Below are positions 52,033 to 63,817 of a stretch of 64,000 nucleotides of DNA, one piece after another. Position 1 is the stretch's first letter, and every line of letters begins with the position of its first letter. The translations under genes were made by a program, and so were the position numbers. Source of the stretch: Rhododendron vialii (taxonomy: Eukaryota > Streptophyta > Magnoliopsida > Ericales > Ericaceae); contig NC_080568.1 in the NCBI RefSeq assembly GCF_030253575.1, positions 9,079,501-9,143,500 on the forward strand, given 5' to 3'. The notes under the pieces were generated by a model that was given only the letters and a program-made list of their open reading frames with translations, made no database searches and was not told where the DNA came from.

Positions 52033-52500
52033 CTGTGTTCGGTTCCCCATTTGGAGTTTTTATTTCATAAAGTTGTTTTTGAATGCCAAAAAGATGTGGG
52101 GCCGAAAAGAGTTTTCCAAGGCCGGCAAAGACTACCTCTTTTGACTTTAAAATCTGATAGTAAAATGGGCCCCCACCACTCCCACCCTCCTTTGTCCTTC
52201 CCCCAACTTTTCACCTGTTATTCGAAAACTTTGAACGGTTGGGATGAAGTTTCAAGAGAGAGATGAGTGGTTGGGATGAATTTCCGAGAGAGAGATGAGT
52301 TGGGAGTAATTAAAGAGAGAGAGGAACGGGATAGACTTTTTTCCAACTTGCCAACTGGGTTTTTAACCGTCCCTTTCTCTTTTTTTCTTTTCTGGTAAGT
52401 CTTAGTCAGGAGTCCCACTTATTTTTGAAATAACTCATCCAATCACATATTTTTACATTTTAACTCAAAAATTTCAATCAAAATTGTGAACCAAACACAG
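52033..52500. mobile_element. Probable MITE with CTGTGTT ends
   Basis: The left end CTGTGTTCGGTTCCCCA and the right end, reversed, CTGTGTTTGGTTCACAA match at 12 of 17 positions. The interior contains repeated GAGAGAGATGAGT phrases. About 468 bp; no clear target duplication. Confidence 0.6.
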
Positions 52501-53560
52501 CGAATATGTTTTTTCAACAATCCAGATTGGGAGGTTAATCAAATAGTATGAGTTACATTTCCAATTCTACGTTAATTTCTAACTAGTTCTTCTCTTTAGG
52601 CCCGCAAGAAAAATGTTTTAGGTTAAATGGGGATTGACGTACTAACTTTGTTAATCTTGTTCAATGAATCAAAGGAAGTTGTGGAACTGTTAGAAAATGG
52701 TGGGGAGACTTCAGTCGAGGCATCGTCTTCTCGAGGGGATGATACTTTTTCTCAAGGAGAGGATGCAAGCCAAACTGACAAGCAAGGTGATTATGTATTA
52801 TCGTACTGGTTAGCGTGACTAGGAAATTTCTAGAGGGAACCCTGCAAACTTTTTACAGTTTCAATCCCCCTAAACTGTCTAAAAAATGATTAATGAAATA
52901 GAATCGCAAAACCTTTACAAATACCAAAAAAAATAGAAATACTGAAGTAGATGGTTACACTTTGGGTTCTCGATCCTTTCCTATTGCGATCACCATTGAG
53001 GTGAAACTTTTTGTGCATTATGTTTGTAATTGCAGCAATATTTGCTTTTTTGATGGAATAGCAATATTTGATGGAATTTTCATGGTTCAATACACGAACC
53101 TAAAACATTGATAGTAATATTTTAAAAGGTACTCTAATAAACCAGAGTTTTAGCATTCAGGATGATCAACAACGTGCAAATAATAAACTGCAGCCTAGAA
53201 TGATCAGCAACATCAAGTCTAAAATAGTCAAGAGTCTAAAATATTCAAGTGATGCCTGCAGATTCAGCTCTTGTTAAGACCATTTAAATACGATCACATC
53301 CTTATATGGGCAACAATGCACATGTTTATATTCCCCATCCATGTATGCAAGATAGTTGCTGGAAATGAGCTGTCTGTAAGTCGCTGAAAACGTGTTTTTA
53401 GAGCTAAAAACTTCTATCTAGTTAGATATCCTCTATACACACACACACACACATATATTTTTGGTGTTTGTAGATGTCCTGGTTGACATAATTTGAAGTA
53501 TAATTCCATCCGATCGGTATGCATTATGTCCTTTAAAACTAATGGTTATTTGAATATGTT
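52501..53560. other. Unassigned DNA with one acidic open frame and a CA repeat
   Basis: A frame at 52627-52818 includes NESKEVVELLENGGETSVEA and SSRGDDTFSQGEDASQTDKQ, which has gene-like acidic, Ser-rich composition and ends near a GGTGATTATG donor-like site. It may be an exon of the same decayed gene as the fragments at 53745. A short (CA)n run lies at about 53438-53452. Confidence 0.4.
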
Positions 53561-53744
53561 TGGCAGACAAGACTAATGGAAAGTTACCAAATTTCTGTGA
53601 TATATGCAAGGCATCACATACATTGAAAGTCCTAGTGTGCTTGTCGTCTTTTAACTATGAATCCTATATATGTTTCCACCTATGCACTGCCACTAAGCTG
53701 ATTACTCTCCTTTTTCTGGAAAGTACTTGTTCTTGCAGACACAA

Positions 53745-54170
53745 GAAAGAAATGATACGCACTTTCGACATGGAGGTTGCTTCTCAGCCAAATAGATCAC
53801 AGAATGTTTCACGAGATACTCCGTCATGCATCAGTTCACAACATTCCCATCAACATAGCGCTTCACAGCCTACCCACTCACATAGAGCTTCACACCCTTC
53901 CCAACAACATGGTGCTTCACATCCTTAGCTGTCACACGAATCTTCACAGCTTGCACCTTCTGCTAGTGCTTCCTAGCCTTACCAGGCCTGTAGTACTTAA
54001 CGATCTCAGCCACAGCCCGCTCAACCACAGACTGTTCAGCCACAATGTGCTCAACCACAGCCCATTCAGCCAAAGCCCACTAAACCACAGCCCATTCAGC
54101 CATAAGATGAGGACACTTTGAGTGAGCAGATAATATAGATGACGAGTGATTCGATGAAGTTGAAGTTGGA
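53745..54170 (+). pseudogene. Ser/His/Gln/Pro-rich open frame, copy 2
   Basis: After a CTTGCAG acceptor-like site it reads TFDMEVASQPNRSQNVSRD and the SASQPTHSHRASHPSQQHGA repeat, then TAG at 53926. Further stops follow in the Pro/Gln-rich part. It has different inactivating changes from copy 1, so the ancestor may have been open. Confidence 0.5.
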
Positions 54171-54311
54171 ATAAGAGGTATCACATAAGCTGCTCTTATT
54201 TCCCCAAAAACATGATATCATGTTTTATATTGATAGATGAATCAAATATTTGAACCAAAAGAGTAATCACACGGTTGTCAGACATTGTGGTGTTTTGGGT
54301 GCAGTGAGATA

Positions 54312-54561
54312 CTCCCTCCGTCCCAATTTGTTTGTCCAATTGTCGAAATACGTGTCTTTCAAAAATATACTTATATCTTACAATTTATAATGTTTTTTAT
54401 GATTTTGAAGATTTTGTATAATAAAACTAATTGAGATCTATCAAACAAGATCCATATTGCATATTAAAAACATTACGAATTGAAAATTATAGCCAATTCT
54501 TTGAGAGGTCAAACGCTCTCAAAAAGTCAAAAAGGGAACAAACAAACCGGGACGGAGGTAG
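54312..54561. mobile_element. Stowaway-type MITE with in-window empty site
   Basis: The ends are CTCCCTCCGTCCCAATTTG and, reversed, CTACCTCCGTCCCGGTTTG, with TA at 54310-54311 and 54562-54563. Copy 1 of the duplication reads GAGATATAAGCC at this point (about 38812), which is the empty site. The interior is AT-rich. Confidence 0.94.
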
Positions 54562-55157
54562 TATAAGCCTTTGGTTATTACATTAAATCAAAGGCCCAGA
54601 TTTGCTATCGCTGGAGTCCAGTACCGTTCGATCGTGATTTCTCGGTATAATATAAGATGCACGCCGATGGTAATTTAATTCGGTAAGTGTTACTGCCACC
54701 TGAATCGTGTTAATTTAATTCTTATGAATGTCGTAGATCCAAGAAAATGTCTGTTACATAAACTCGGGTACAAGTATCGGGTTCTAATATGAAGAGTCAA
54801 TTCAGTTTCATCTTATTTTCATGTTAAATTTTTATCAAGTTTCATTTCGATTACTTTCAGTACCATCCAATTAAATTTCAACAATTAGAGGTACTTGATT
54901 CTTGAATCCCACTACAAGCAAACTGATTGTTGTGAGCTTTGAATCACAACCAACCAACCTCAACTTATAATTATCCAACAAGATTTGTATATTTAAGTTA
55001 TAAACATTTTGAAGTCCCAAAAAACAATTTTGGCATATTGGAGATTAGGGCTCTGCTAGTGTTGGAGTTTGCTCTTTTCCTTTAGTTTTTTATTTTTTAT
55101 TTTTATTCAAAAGAACATGTGTACCATAATGTATATTATTTGTTTTTATATAGATCA

Positions 55158-55448
55158 ATGGCGGAATATGTAAATTGTATTGAAGAATTGTCGCCAAGAA
55201 GTGTCCGGGAATGGGATAAAACCCATATTAATCAAGTAGTTGCAGACGGAGGCATTCAATTTGATCTCTTTGACAGACTCTGCAAACCACAACTTCTTGA
55301 TTTATTGAAGAAGTACATGAATAGGGAGCTTCCCAGGGACAGTGGACTGGCGCCGTATCAAATGTTTAGGTGTTGGATTACCTTTTGGTATGATGATTCT
55401 GAATTTCCCCTTCGTCTTTTCTTATTGTATTGTCCAACTTTGAGCTAA
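55158..55448 (+). pseudogene. Unrecognised exon (MAEYVNCIEEL), copy 2, open
   Basis: ATG at 55158 opens MAEYVNCIEELSPRSVREWD, then KTHINQVVADGGIQFDLFDR and KPQLLDLLKKYMNRELPRDS, ending in TGA at 55446. Copy 1 has a stop at the twelfth codon. The composition (amphipathic leucine stretches, charged residues) looks like real protein. I do not recognise the family and see no companion exon that restores a complete gene. Confidence 0.5.
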
Positions 55449-56508
55449 AACTTGCATCCTTGAATGCTGGTACTGCACTTTAGTACTACAAAGATGATTT
55501 AGAAACTGAAATTATGGTTTATAATGCTGAAAACAGAATTCCTAGGGTACTGAAACCTTGTATGTATCACAAGTTTTAGCAAGTCGTTCACACTAATAAA
55601 CAAGGTACAACATTTTACCATCTCGTTCACACTAACAAAAATGTTGTTAGCAACAACTTCTTTATCAATGACTTTTTCACTCACATACCCATCAACAACT
55701 TATTCTCTAGTGGAAACATCTTGACATTTCTCACCAACTTATTCACTACCGGAAACAACTAACAACTTTTGAACAACAAAAAAAATTCTTCAAGTTTTTT
55801 CTTGGTGGAAACACCTGAGGTTCAGATGCTAGCTACTAGAGAGCCTAAGAACTTTGAATCATTAAATAGCTTAGCTGCCAAGTAGTTGTGGTCTATGTTG
55901 CATGAACTCGGGTACGGGTGCAAGTTTAAGCGTCGGACCTTTCTAAATTTAAATCTTAGGATACGTGGATATGTGTCCCCAACTTGGGTACAGGTACGGG
56001 GCACATCTTGAACTCTTGTTTGTATTATATATTACATAATTTTCTCAGATTATGTACCATAAACTATGTTTACAAATGTATTTAAACAAGAAAGGGTGAA
56101 GAAAATTATGTTTTTGCTATTTCCCTATTTCTTGTCTACATGAAATACTCGAAATATTGCTTTTCTATCTACTTTGATATTCCTTTTCTGTAAGTATCTT
56201 AACAATTAGAGGATACGGGTGTTGGACACATTGACACAGGTACTTGGCCAAAATGAAGGATCCATGTAACATAGGTTGTGGTCTTTTTGAAATAGTGTTG
56301 ATGCTTTACTTAGCAGGAATCCTAGTCCTTCTAACTGTACTTTTACTTGGAAAACACCAACCTTTTAATATTCTTCTTATCTTTCAGTAGATGTGTACAT
56401 GTGTTCAAGATTATCATGACAACATCAAATTGTATTCTTCTTATCTTTCAGTAGATGTGTATATATGCTCAAGATTAGAATTTAAAAATATTCATTTTTT
56501 TCCACAAA

Positions 56509-56510
<2 letters not shown>

Positions 56511-56555
<45 letters not shown>
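56511..56555. repeat. (CT)n microsatellite
   Basis: An uninterrupted CT run of about 45 bases. Confidence 0.97.
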
Positions 56556-56557
<2 letters not shown>

Positions 56558-56589
56558 CACAGTTAACTTCTGACTTAATGCTGACCCAC

Positions 56590-57680
56590 AATATGTATGT
56601 ACACATACGTCTCTTTTTCCCTCTCAATTTGCTTATTGATTGCACTGTAGTATCTTTAGTTCTAATAGAATATTCCTGGTTCAGGGATAAGAACTTGGGT
56701 GGCAAAAAGAAAGTGGGAGGAGAATGCATCTAGAGTCATGGTTGCAATGGGCATGCAGTTCTCAATGCTTTTGAAGGGAGTCCCGTGGGGAAGACTATTC
56801 ATCATTGTTCATTTTGTTCCTTCTGTTGGTAGTCGTGGAGTTGGTGCCTTTTGTGTTTGGTAAAGTTAGAATACTAACTAGTGCTTTTGCGATCTTGTAA
56901 TATTTTGGGGGGCATAAATTTTGGTATGTATTGGCGGTGTATGATATATTTAATCACATTAGTGTTGGTAAATTATGGTTTTTTATTTTTAACCTCTAGC
57001 TAACATTTCTGATTTCTGTTGAAAGAGAGCTGTTATTCTCTTTACCAGGACTTATGCCGGTCAGCCTAGTGAAATGTCGTCGTTGGCAAACAATGCCTCC
57101 ATTTTAGCACTACTTCTACCAGTAGTTATTTCCATACCCATTTTTCCCACCTTCAAAGGCCAATCTTGTGTTTTTTTCTTTTCTTTTCTCGGAAGCAAAG
57201 AATTGCATTCATGAAAAAGAGACGAGCTAGCGTCAAAATCCTAAACTTGAGTAAACACTCTCTCCAGTGAGGTTAGCGATCAAAACACTCAGCCGCCTCG
57301 GGATGGCAGAGCTCTAAATCACAGGTAACAAGACTCCGATGGATATCGCAACAAGAGAGCAACCACTGGCAAGACAGATTTGCTAGGTTACTCTCTAAAA
57401 CACCAAGTGCTGGTGAGCTCTGGGCAAGAGAACAAAAACGATGGCGATGTAAATGCTGGTGAGCCCCCCTGTAACCAGAGCTCATGGATCGAACATGTGG
57501 TAGACTCTGAGCACGAAAACAAGTTAGCACCGTGGAAAGCTGACAAGTCCTTGCTACCACGACGGGCACCGGAAGCAATACAATAACCGAACCAAAACCA
57601 TCAATCGAAATCCCCTCAGAACATGTCGAAATTAAACTGCAAATGCTCAAAAGTGCAATTGGCCAACCTTATTTTGTACC
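56590..57680. repeat. Second duplicated block D, copy 2
   Basis: Matches 44385-46270 without the 768-bp insertion. It lies inside segmental duplication copy 2, whereas copy 1 lies outside and downstream of segmental duplication copy 1. The block is bordered on the left by a tandem repeat of ATTCTTCTTATCTTTCAGTA (56369 and 56430). Confidence 0.85.
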
Positions 57681-57689
57681 AATAGCTGG

Positions 57690-58279
57690 CCAATAACAGG
57701 TTTATTTCTCAATGAGATGATGATATATGCATGTTGCACAAGGATGTTTGATATGCATTGGCAGGGTAATGAGTTTTCGTACTCTCTCTCTCTTTTTACA
57801 AAGATCTTATATTTCAAAATTGTAGTTTATGAAGAAATAATGATGAAATGTCAAAAGGGCAGCTTTGGAAAATGAGGTTAAAACTTCATTCCATTCCTAT
57901 GCTTTCAATGATGAAACAAACGCTTGAATAGAATTTTGTGTTTTCTTCCTAGTTAACATTCTTGTGTGAAAACAAATGCTTGAATGGGATTGCCCATGAT
58001 ACACATTACCAGGAATCACATTCTTGGGAATAAAATACCCATTTATGATTCTCGATTGTTGTCATCCAAACCGAGCCTTAATGTTTCACATTCCTATGTG
58101 GGAATGTAATGTATGTTATTAGTTATTCACTTGTTCTTCCTTCTCATTTGCATTCATGCTCAATATTCTGCTCATCTTTCACTAGATGTGTATATGTGTT
58201 TAAGTTAATATGACAACATCAAATTGTTTTGAAACAATTTCCTCAAAGTTCTCTTAATTAACTTGGCTGCTCTAATTAA
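57690..58279. other. Spacer, partly segmental duplication sequence
   Basis: 58175-58279 (AGATGTGTATATGTGTTTAAG to TTAACTTGGCTGCT) matches 40240-40330. 57690-58170 is AT-rich; ATTCTTGTGTGAAAACAAATG and ATTCCTATGTGGGAATG phrases suggest MITE debris. No gene supported. Confidence 0.5.
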
Positions 58280-58292
58280 AAAAGTTGTTAAG

Positions 58293-59383
58293 GTTTTCTT
58301 TTATCGGCAAAATTGAAATTTATTAAAAACGGGAAAAAGGAGAAGGGGATCCAACAAAGAGTTGGATGATACTCCATACATCACTAAGGTAAAAGCCCGG
58401 AATACCCAAAGGTATTTGAGGGTCCAAAAAAGATAAGCAATAAAACCCAACCTTACACCCAAAATAAACAATTAAAGCCCAAAACATCCAAATCCAGTCC
58501 AAACCATGGACCGACCCACCCAAACCAATCGTCAAACCCTAACCAACTTCAACATCCGCCGTCGCACAAAACACAGGGGCCCAGCCTTGCCGTTAAGCCG
58601 AGCTGGCCTCTCCCAGATGTAGAGACTGGCGGCGAAAACTAACCTATGGAAATGAACACCAAAGCAAGTCAGGGCAAAGAGGAACCCACCACCACCAACA
58701 TTAAACCCCTACAAACAACCCCAGCAACCACCGATCTCAATTAGCAACAGAAATCCCTAAAGCAACGAACTGTTGACCCCTCGCCCGACTGAGCAACTCG
58801 GATGGACCACCGACGGACTTCGGCACACAAAGCGACCTAAGCAAAACAACCATGGGAGTCACATCCACCTCACCACCACCGGAAAGAACCATCACCGATC
58901 AACACCGCAACTTTACCGATCATTTATGAAAATATGAGAAATTTGCAAAACAAAGGTTAAAAGAAAAACAGCCTATTGAACACCACCCAACACCACCACA
59001 ACCATAACAACAGCCAGATCGCTACCACCAACCACCCCTGCACCTCCGAAAACACAATCGAACCACCCAACACTATTAGGCTCCCGGAGGGACTAAGGAT
59101 CCTTTGACCGAAGGCGGAAGGAGCAGAAACCAACCGCCACACCCTCTCACATCAAAGAGGGCAGTGGAATCGAAACAGTCAGAGAAATTGGGGGAAAGGA
59201 GAAGGCGATTTGAAAAGGAAGAGGGAAACGGTAGAGAGAGGGTAGACGGAAATGAGGGAGGAAGAGAGGAGCCCGGGGGAGGAGGGAAGGAGGTGCTCCT
59301 CCCCAAGGCGGCGGCGGTATGCTTAAGGAACCCTAGAGGGAGAAAGAGAGAGCGCCTTGGTGAAAGCTATTTTACACTGTTTT
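58293..59383 (-). mobile_element. LINE-derived non-autonomous retroposon with target duplication and empty site
   Basis: AAGTTGTTAAG precedes the insert (ends 58292) and AAGTTGGTTGTTAAG follows it (ends 59400). Copy 1 of the duplication has the single AAAAGTTGTTAAGTTTGAC at about 40332. On the minus strand the insert ends CAATTTTGCCGATAAAAGAA, the usual 3' end of plant L1 LINEs. Its minus-strand 5' part (59385-59080) resembles a pyrimidine-rich 5' UTR with TCTCTCTTTCTCCC. No reverse transcriptase lies between, so it is an internally deleted derivative. Frames are not genes. Confidence 0.78.
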
Positions 59384-59620
59384 AGAAGTTGGTTGTTAAG
59401 TTTGACTGCTTAGTTTTCAAAAATTAAAATTAAAATTCGATGGGGCCAGTGGGCTTCTTTCTGTTCTTAGGTAATTTATAAGCATAATTTGAAACTTTTA
59501 AATCGTAGGTGTTGAATTGTTAATTGCAGGTGATAACGAATTTTTATTTTCCATTGGTTTGTGCTTAATTATGTCTCATTATGATTTTTAACTGTTAGCT
59601 TAGATACATTGATCAACTTA

Positions 59621-60423
59621 GGGCCTGTTTGATAAAACTAAAAACTGAAACTGAATGTTGAAAAATTAAGTACTGAAAGCTGAATGCTGAATTTTTTAAG
59701 TTGAAAAGCTGTTTGGTAAACATATTAAGTACTGAATTAAAAAAAATGATAAATTAATTTTAGTTCCGATTCTCTCTTAATTTACTAATGGTCACAATGT
59801 ACTTATAATAATGGTGGAATGGTGATTGTGGTGGTGGTGGTGTGTTAGTGGTGGCGGCGGCGGCGGTGTTGGAGTTTTGGCGATAGTGGTGTAATGGTGG
59901 TGGTGGTGGAGTGATGGTGATGTAACGGTGATAGTGAATGGTGGTGGTAGCGGTGGAGTGATGGTGTAATGGTGACAGTGAGTGGTGTCGGTGAAGTGAT
60001 AGTTGTGCAATGGTGGCATTGTGGTGGCGGCGGCGGTGACGGTATGGTAGTGGTGGTGATAATGTGGTGGTGGTGGTGGTGATGGAATGATAGAGGAGTG
60101 GTGGTGGTGGTGGTGGTGGAAGTGTGGTGGTGATGGTGGCGAAGTGGTGGTGGTGATGGTGGCGAAATGGTGGTGGTGGTGGAGTGGTTGTAGGAGTGGT
60201 GGTGGTGGTGGTGGTGGTGGTATGGTAATTAAATGCAAGTACACAAGAATTCAGTCAGAATTAAGTAGCTTAAAGCTACTTAATTTTTTTCAATTTTTAG
60301 CCTACATTTTAAGTAGCACTTAATTTGTTAAGCAATGTCTAATGTCGTTATCAAACCTACTGAATCATTTATTCCTTAATTGATTCAGTTTTAAGTGTTG
60401 AATTTAAGTTATCAAACAAGCCC
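59621..60423. mobile_element. PIF/Harbinger-type non-autonomous element with TGG-repeat core, copy 2
   Basis: TTA lies at 59618-59620 and 60424-60426. Ends GGGCCTGTTTGATAA and TTATCAAACAAGCCC, with subterminal AAGTACTGAA and TTAAGTAGCTTAAAGC as in copy 1 (6665-7643). The core (about 59812-60225) is again GGT/TGG repeat but about 170 bases shorter. It lies inside segmental duplication copy 2; copy 1 lacks it. Confidence 0.9.
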
Positions 60424-60439
60424 TTAGTAAATGGTTCCA

Positions 60440-60800
60440 ATTAGTCATGTTCAAATGAGAAGGTTCTTATTTTAGTTATAAAACTAGGACCTTCTCATTT
60501 CTTCTAATTTCCGATCGAATTTCGATGATCCGAGCAGCTCAATGTATTTAGAACGTAATTTTAAGGGTACTCATGAGAAATCGACAAAAAAAATGACCGG
60601 GAAGGGCTTCATCCGAGCAGTTTTTGTTTGAATCGTTCGATAAAAAACAAACAAAAACTGCTCGGATGAAGCTATTCCCGGTCTTTTTTTTTTTTTGCTG
60701 ATATCTTATGGATATCCTTAAAATCACATTCTGAACACATTAAGCAGCTCGGATCATTGAAATTCTATCGGGAAAGGGAGGTCTGTATTTTATTAAGTTA
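60440..60800. mobile_element. Long-hairpin MITE, copy C of three
   Basis: GGGCTTCATCCGAGCAGTTT pairs with AAACTGCTCGGATGAAGC around a loop of about 20 bases. Outer arms share GATCCGAGCAGCTCAATG with CATTAAGCAGCTCGGATC. Same family as 13477-13855 and 35406-35755. The outer ends are less clear here. Confidence 0.8.
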
Positions 60801-61030
60801 ATGTGGTACTTACGGGAAGTGGACTATGTTTTCGATCATCGGAGCAAGACCGGAACAGGCCCCCACAAGACCGGGACAGCACCGTGTTGTCCCTTGCACG
60901 GCACAACACGGCCCCTCATTTCCAAATTTGGTGGCTGTGGTGGGTATTGGCGGTTAGTGGGTAGTGTGATACAGACGAGGATTGGAGTGTTATCTACCCT
61001 AAATGGACTCCCAAAAATTGACAAAAGAAG

Positions 61031-63817
61031 TGTAACAACTCGTCATTTTTATCAATAATAATAGTATTTAAAAAGCTTTATTCTTAATAACAAAATTCTC
61101 TTTATTATTAAATATATACAATTATAATTAATTTATCCTAATTACCTTATTTTTATTTTATTTCTTTCGTTACAAATTGCATGCATGCATAAATACGAAT
61201 TCCTTCCACCTCTCCATCTCCTACTCAGTCACTACTCCCTCCCTGACTTAAATTCGTCCCTATCTCGTTCCTACTCAAAGCCTGAGAGATAGAGTTTTAT
61301 TTAAATTCAATTTCGTCACCCTCTTCAAAATTCGTCCATAAATACCCCATCACTCCGACCCTAGGGCATACCACAATATTCCCCACGCCCCACCAGTCCA
61401 GAAGAGAGAGGAAAATCGGAGAAAATCGAACTCCAATCTATGGAGTTTTAGAGAGAGAAAGAAAGAGAAAGAAAAATGGGTTTTGTACCAAGACCCGACC
61501 GAAACCCAATTCGATCGTTCCAAACTCTTCCCACAACTCCTAGCATCACCAAACATCGTCCAATTCGATCCCAAGGTTCCCCGATCAAGGAAACCGAAGT
61601 CATCTTCCCAAAAAATTCAAGTTTCGGTTTTAAATCAATTCGATCCGATTCAAGGTATTATAATCCATTCCAAACACTACTTTACGTTTATTAAGTGTTT
61701 TTATGCGTAACCTAATAGCCCGAACAAACCCATACATCGAAACCATGACGAAAAGACAAAAAAACGGATTCTGGACGCGACCTTGCGGCCGCAACCTTCG
61801 GGCCGCAAGAACCACGCCTGAGTTTGCGGTTCGATGCTGTTGACTCGGTCAAACCTTGCGGCAGGTTCTGTTTTGGTTTGAAGTGACTTTTCGACCTTCC
61901 AAGTATCGTTTTTGACGCCCGAACTATTTTTTCTAGACTTTTCACACCTCAAATATCATAACTTGTTAAGATCATATTTTTTTATTTAATTATCTATTTA
62001 TTGAATTATTTATTAGTTATCTATCAAAGTTTACTAACGAAAAATCTTTGCGACATTCCAAACAACGTTTTAACACCCAAATTAATTTTTTCTAGACTCC
62101 TTGTATCTCAAAGATTATATCTTGTTAAATTAATATTTTTTTTATTTAATTTACCATTTATTGTTATTTCTATAGCGTTTCCAATCAAAAATTCCTTACG
62201 ACCTTATAAACCATATTATTAATGCCCGAGTAATTTTATTTAGACTCCTTACATTTCGAAGATGAAAATTTGTTAATCTCAACGGTTGTGTTTGGTTGGT
62301 AGTTTAGTTTTGGTAGTGGGTGGAGAGAGAAATATGGTAATGATTGGAGATATGGGTAATGATTGGAGAGAGATAGAGAGAGAAATAAAATTAATAATTA
62401 GAGATATAGGGTAATAATTGGAGAAATATATAGGGTAATGATTGAAAACAAAACTAAAACTAAATTGGCAACCGAACAAAGCCGACATATTTTATTTAGT
62501 AAATTATTTATTATCTATTTACTTCACTTTCGGTCACTTTATTTAACGCTTTCATTTAAATTAATTCCACGACCCTCCGAACCCAACTTTTTTACACGCA
62601 ACTGGTTACATAGAACCTTTAGGACTCTTATTAAGGTCGTGTTAATTATTCTAATATTTTTATCTAATTAATGTATTTAATTAGTTTTTAATAAATCTAA
62701 TTACTTAGAAATAATTAATAAGAGCCTAGAAAATATTTTATTAATTTTTTTATAAAAATTCCACTTCATTATTGACATTGTACCATACAAGAATAAGGGC
62801 AACGGCCCATTCATAAAAAGTTGTGTGATTGCATTGCTCGTTAATTGTTTTAATTATTATTTGATTTAATTGTATATTGCACCGACACTTGATTTGAATG
62901 TTAGAATGGACCCTAGAGACATGAGGGGGTACGCGAATAGAGTTCACTTAGACGATACTAGGTAATGGATGAATTGGAAGTTTTGTTTTCTTTAGAATGC
63001 CTGCAGGCGGGATTTTGAGATGTGATGAGTTGGATGTGATGGTTTGAAACTGACAAAGTAAGCCCAGTGATGAATTGAAACTGGCGGGTGTCCAGTGATA
63101 AATTGATACTGGCATAGTAAGCCCAGTGATGAATATAATGATTGTGATGTGGTGCAATAAGATAGGCGAACCCTAGTTATTATTCGGGCATGATAAGTTT
63201 TCTTTTGTTGTAATGAGAGGGATACACACTGGGTACATAACTTAGGTGCAATCCGCGACAACAAAAGAATGTGAGCTCATGGGACAGGGCATAGCTAGCG
63301 GTTGGGGAGGAAAGATCCCGCGGAGGAGATCTTAGATTATACGTCAAGTTAATGGATAGTAATAAACTGTTTATGTGGAACAAACTCTGTTTTACTTTTT
63401 CGCACTACTATTATCCTGTTGCTTGCTAACTGTAAAGTAAGAGGGGTAGTTGGGTTGGATTATACTACGGGGTGAACTCTTTCACTCAGGTACGGATTGT
63501 CTGGCTTCCGTGCCAGATTTTGCAGAAAATCAGGAAGAGACACAGAATCCCGAAAGTGAGCAATTCTATGTAGAGGAGAATCCAGAGGTTGGAGTCGAGC
63601 CAGAATATGCTTGGGATCCGTATCAAACCTAGAAGACAGCTCGATTATTTTGTTTAGTTTTATTACTACAAAGACTAATTTCAGTATTTCTACTATGGTT
63701 TGTAATAGATGAATCTTTAGGATGAATTATCCTTTTTGGATTTTGAATTTAATTTAACTAATTTTTAAAAATTAATATTTTGTCTCTGATTTTATTCCCG
63801 AAAATCGGGGCGTTACA
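61031..63817. mobile_element. Solo LTR of 2787 bp with perfect 5-bp target duplication
   Basis: AGAAG lies at 61026-61030 and again at 63818-63822. The ends are TGTAACAACTCG and GGGGCGTTACA, so TG...CA with inverted TGTAAC. Reversed, the right end reads TGTAACGCCCCGATTTTCGG, a start common among plant Ty3/gypsy LTRs of the Tekay/Del type (family knowledge, from memory). LTRs of that clade are long. Orientation is uncertain: a CCATAAATACCCC box at 61335 favours plus. Frames at 61350-61574, 61476-61710 and 63450-63632 have no known domain. No gag or pol is present. Confidence 0.85.
62280..62484. mobile_element. Small MITE nested in the long solo LTR
   Basis: The left end CGGTTGTGTTTGGTTGG and, reversed, CGGCTTTGTTCGGTTGC match at 13 of 17. 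The interior repeats GGTAATGATTGGAGA with variants four times. Target duplication is not resolved. Confidence 0.6.

Larger units (their letters stand above)
54290..55770 (+). repeat. Repeat family R, copy 5
   Basis: TTGGGTGCAGTGAGATA, then a Stowaway insertion, then TAAGCCTTTGGTTATTACAT and the remaining shared blocks, including the uninterrupted TATAATTATCCAACAAG site near 54968. Confidence 0.85.

Noticed and set aside
59792..60244. 150-codon His/Pro/Thr frame on the minus strand
   Set aside because: Same cause as at 6.8-7.5 kb: the TGG core of the second Harbinger copy.
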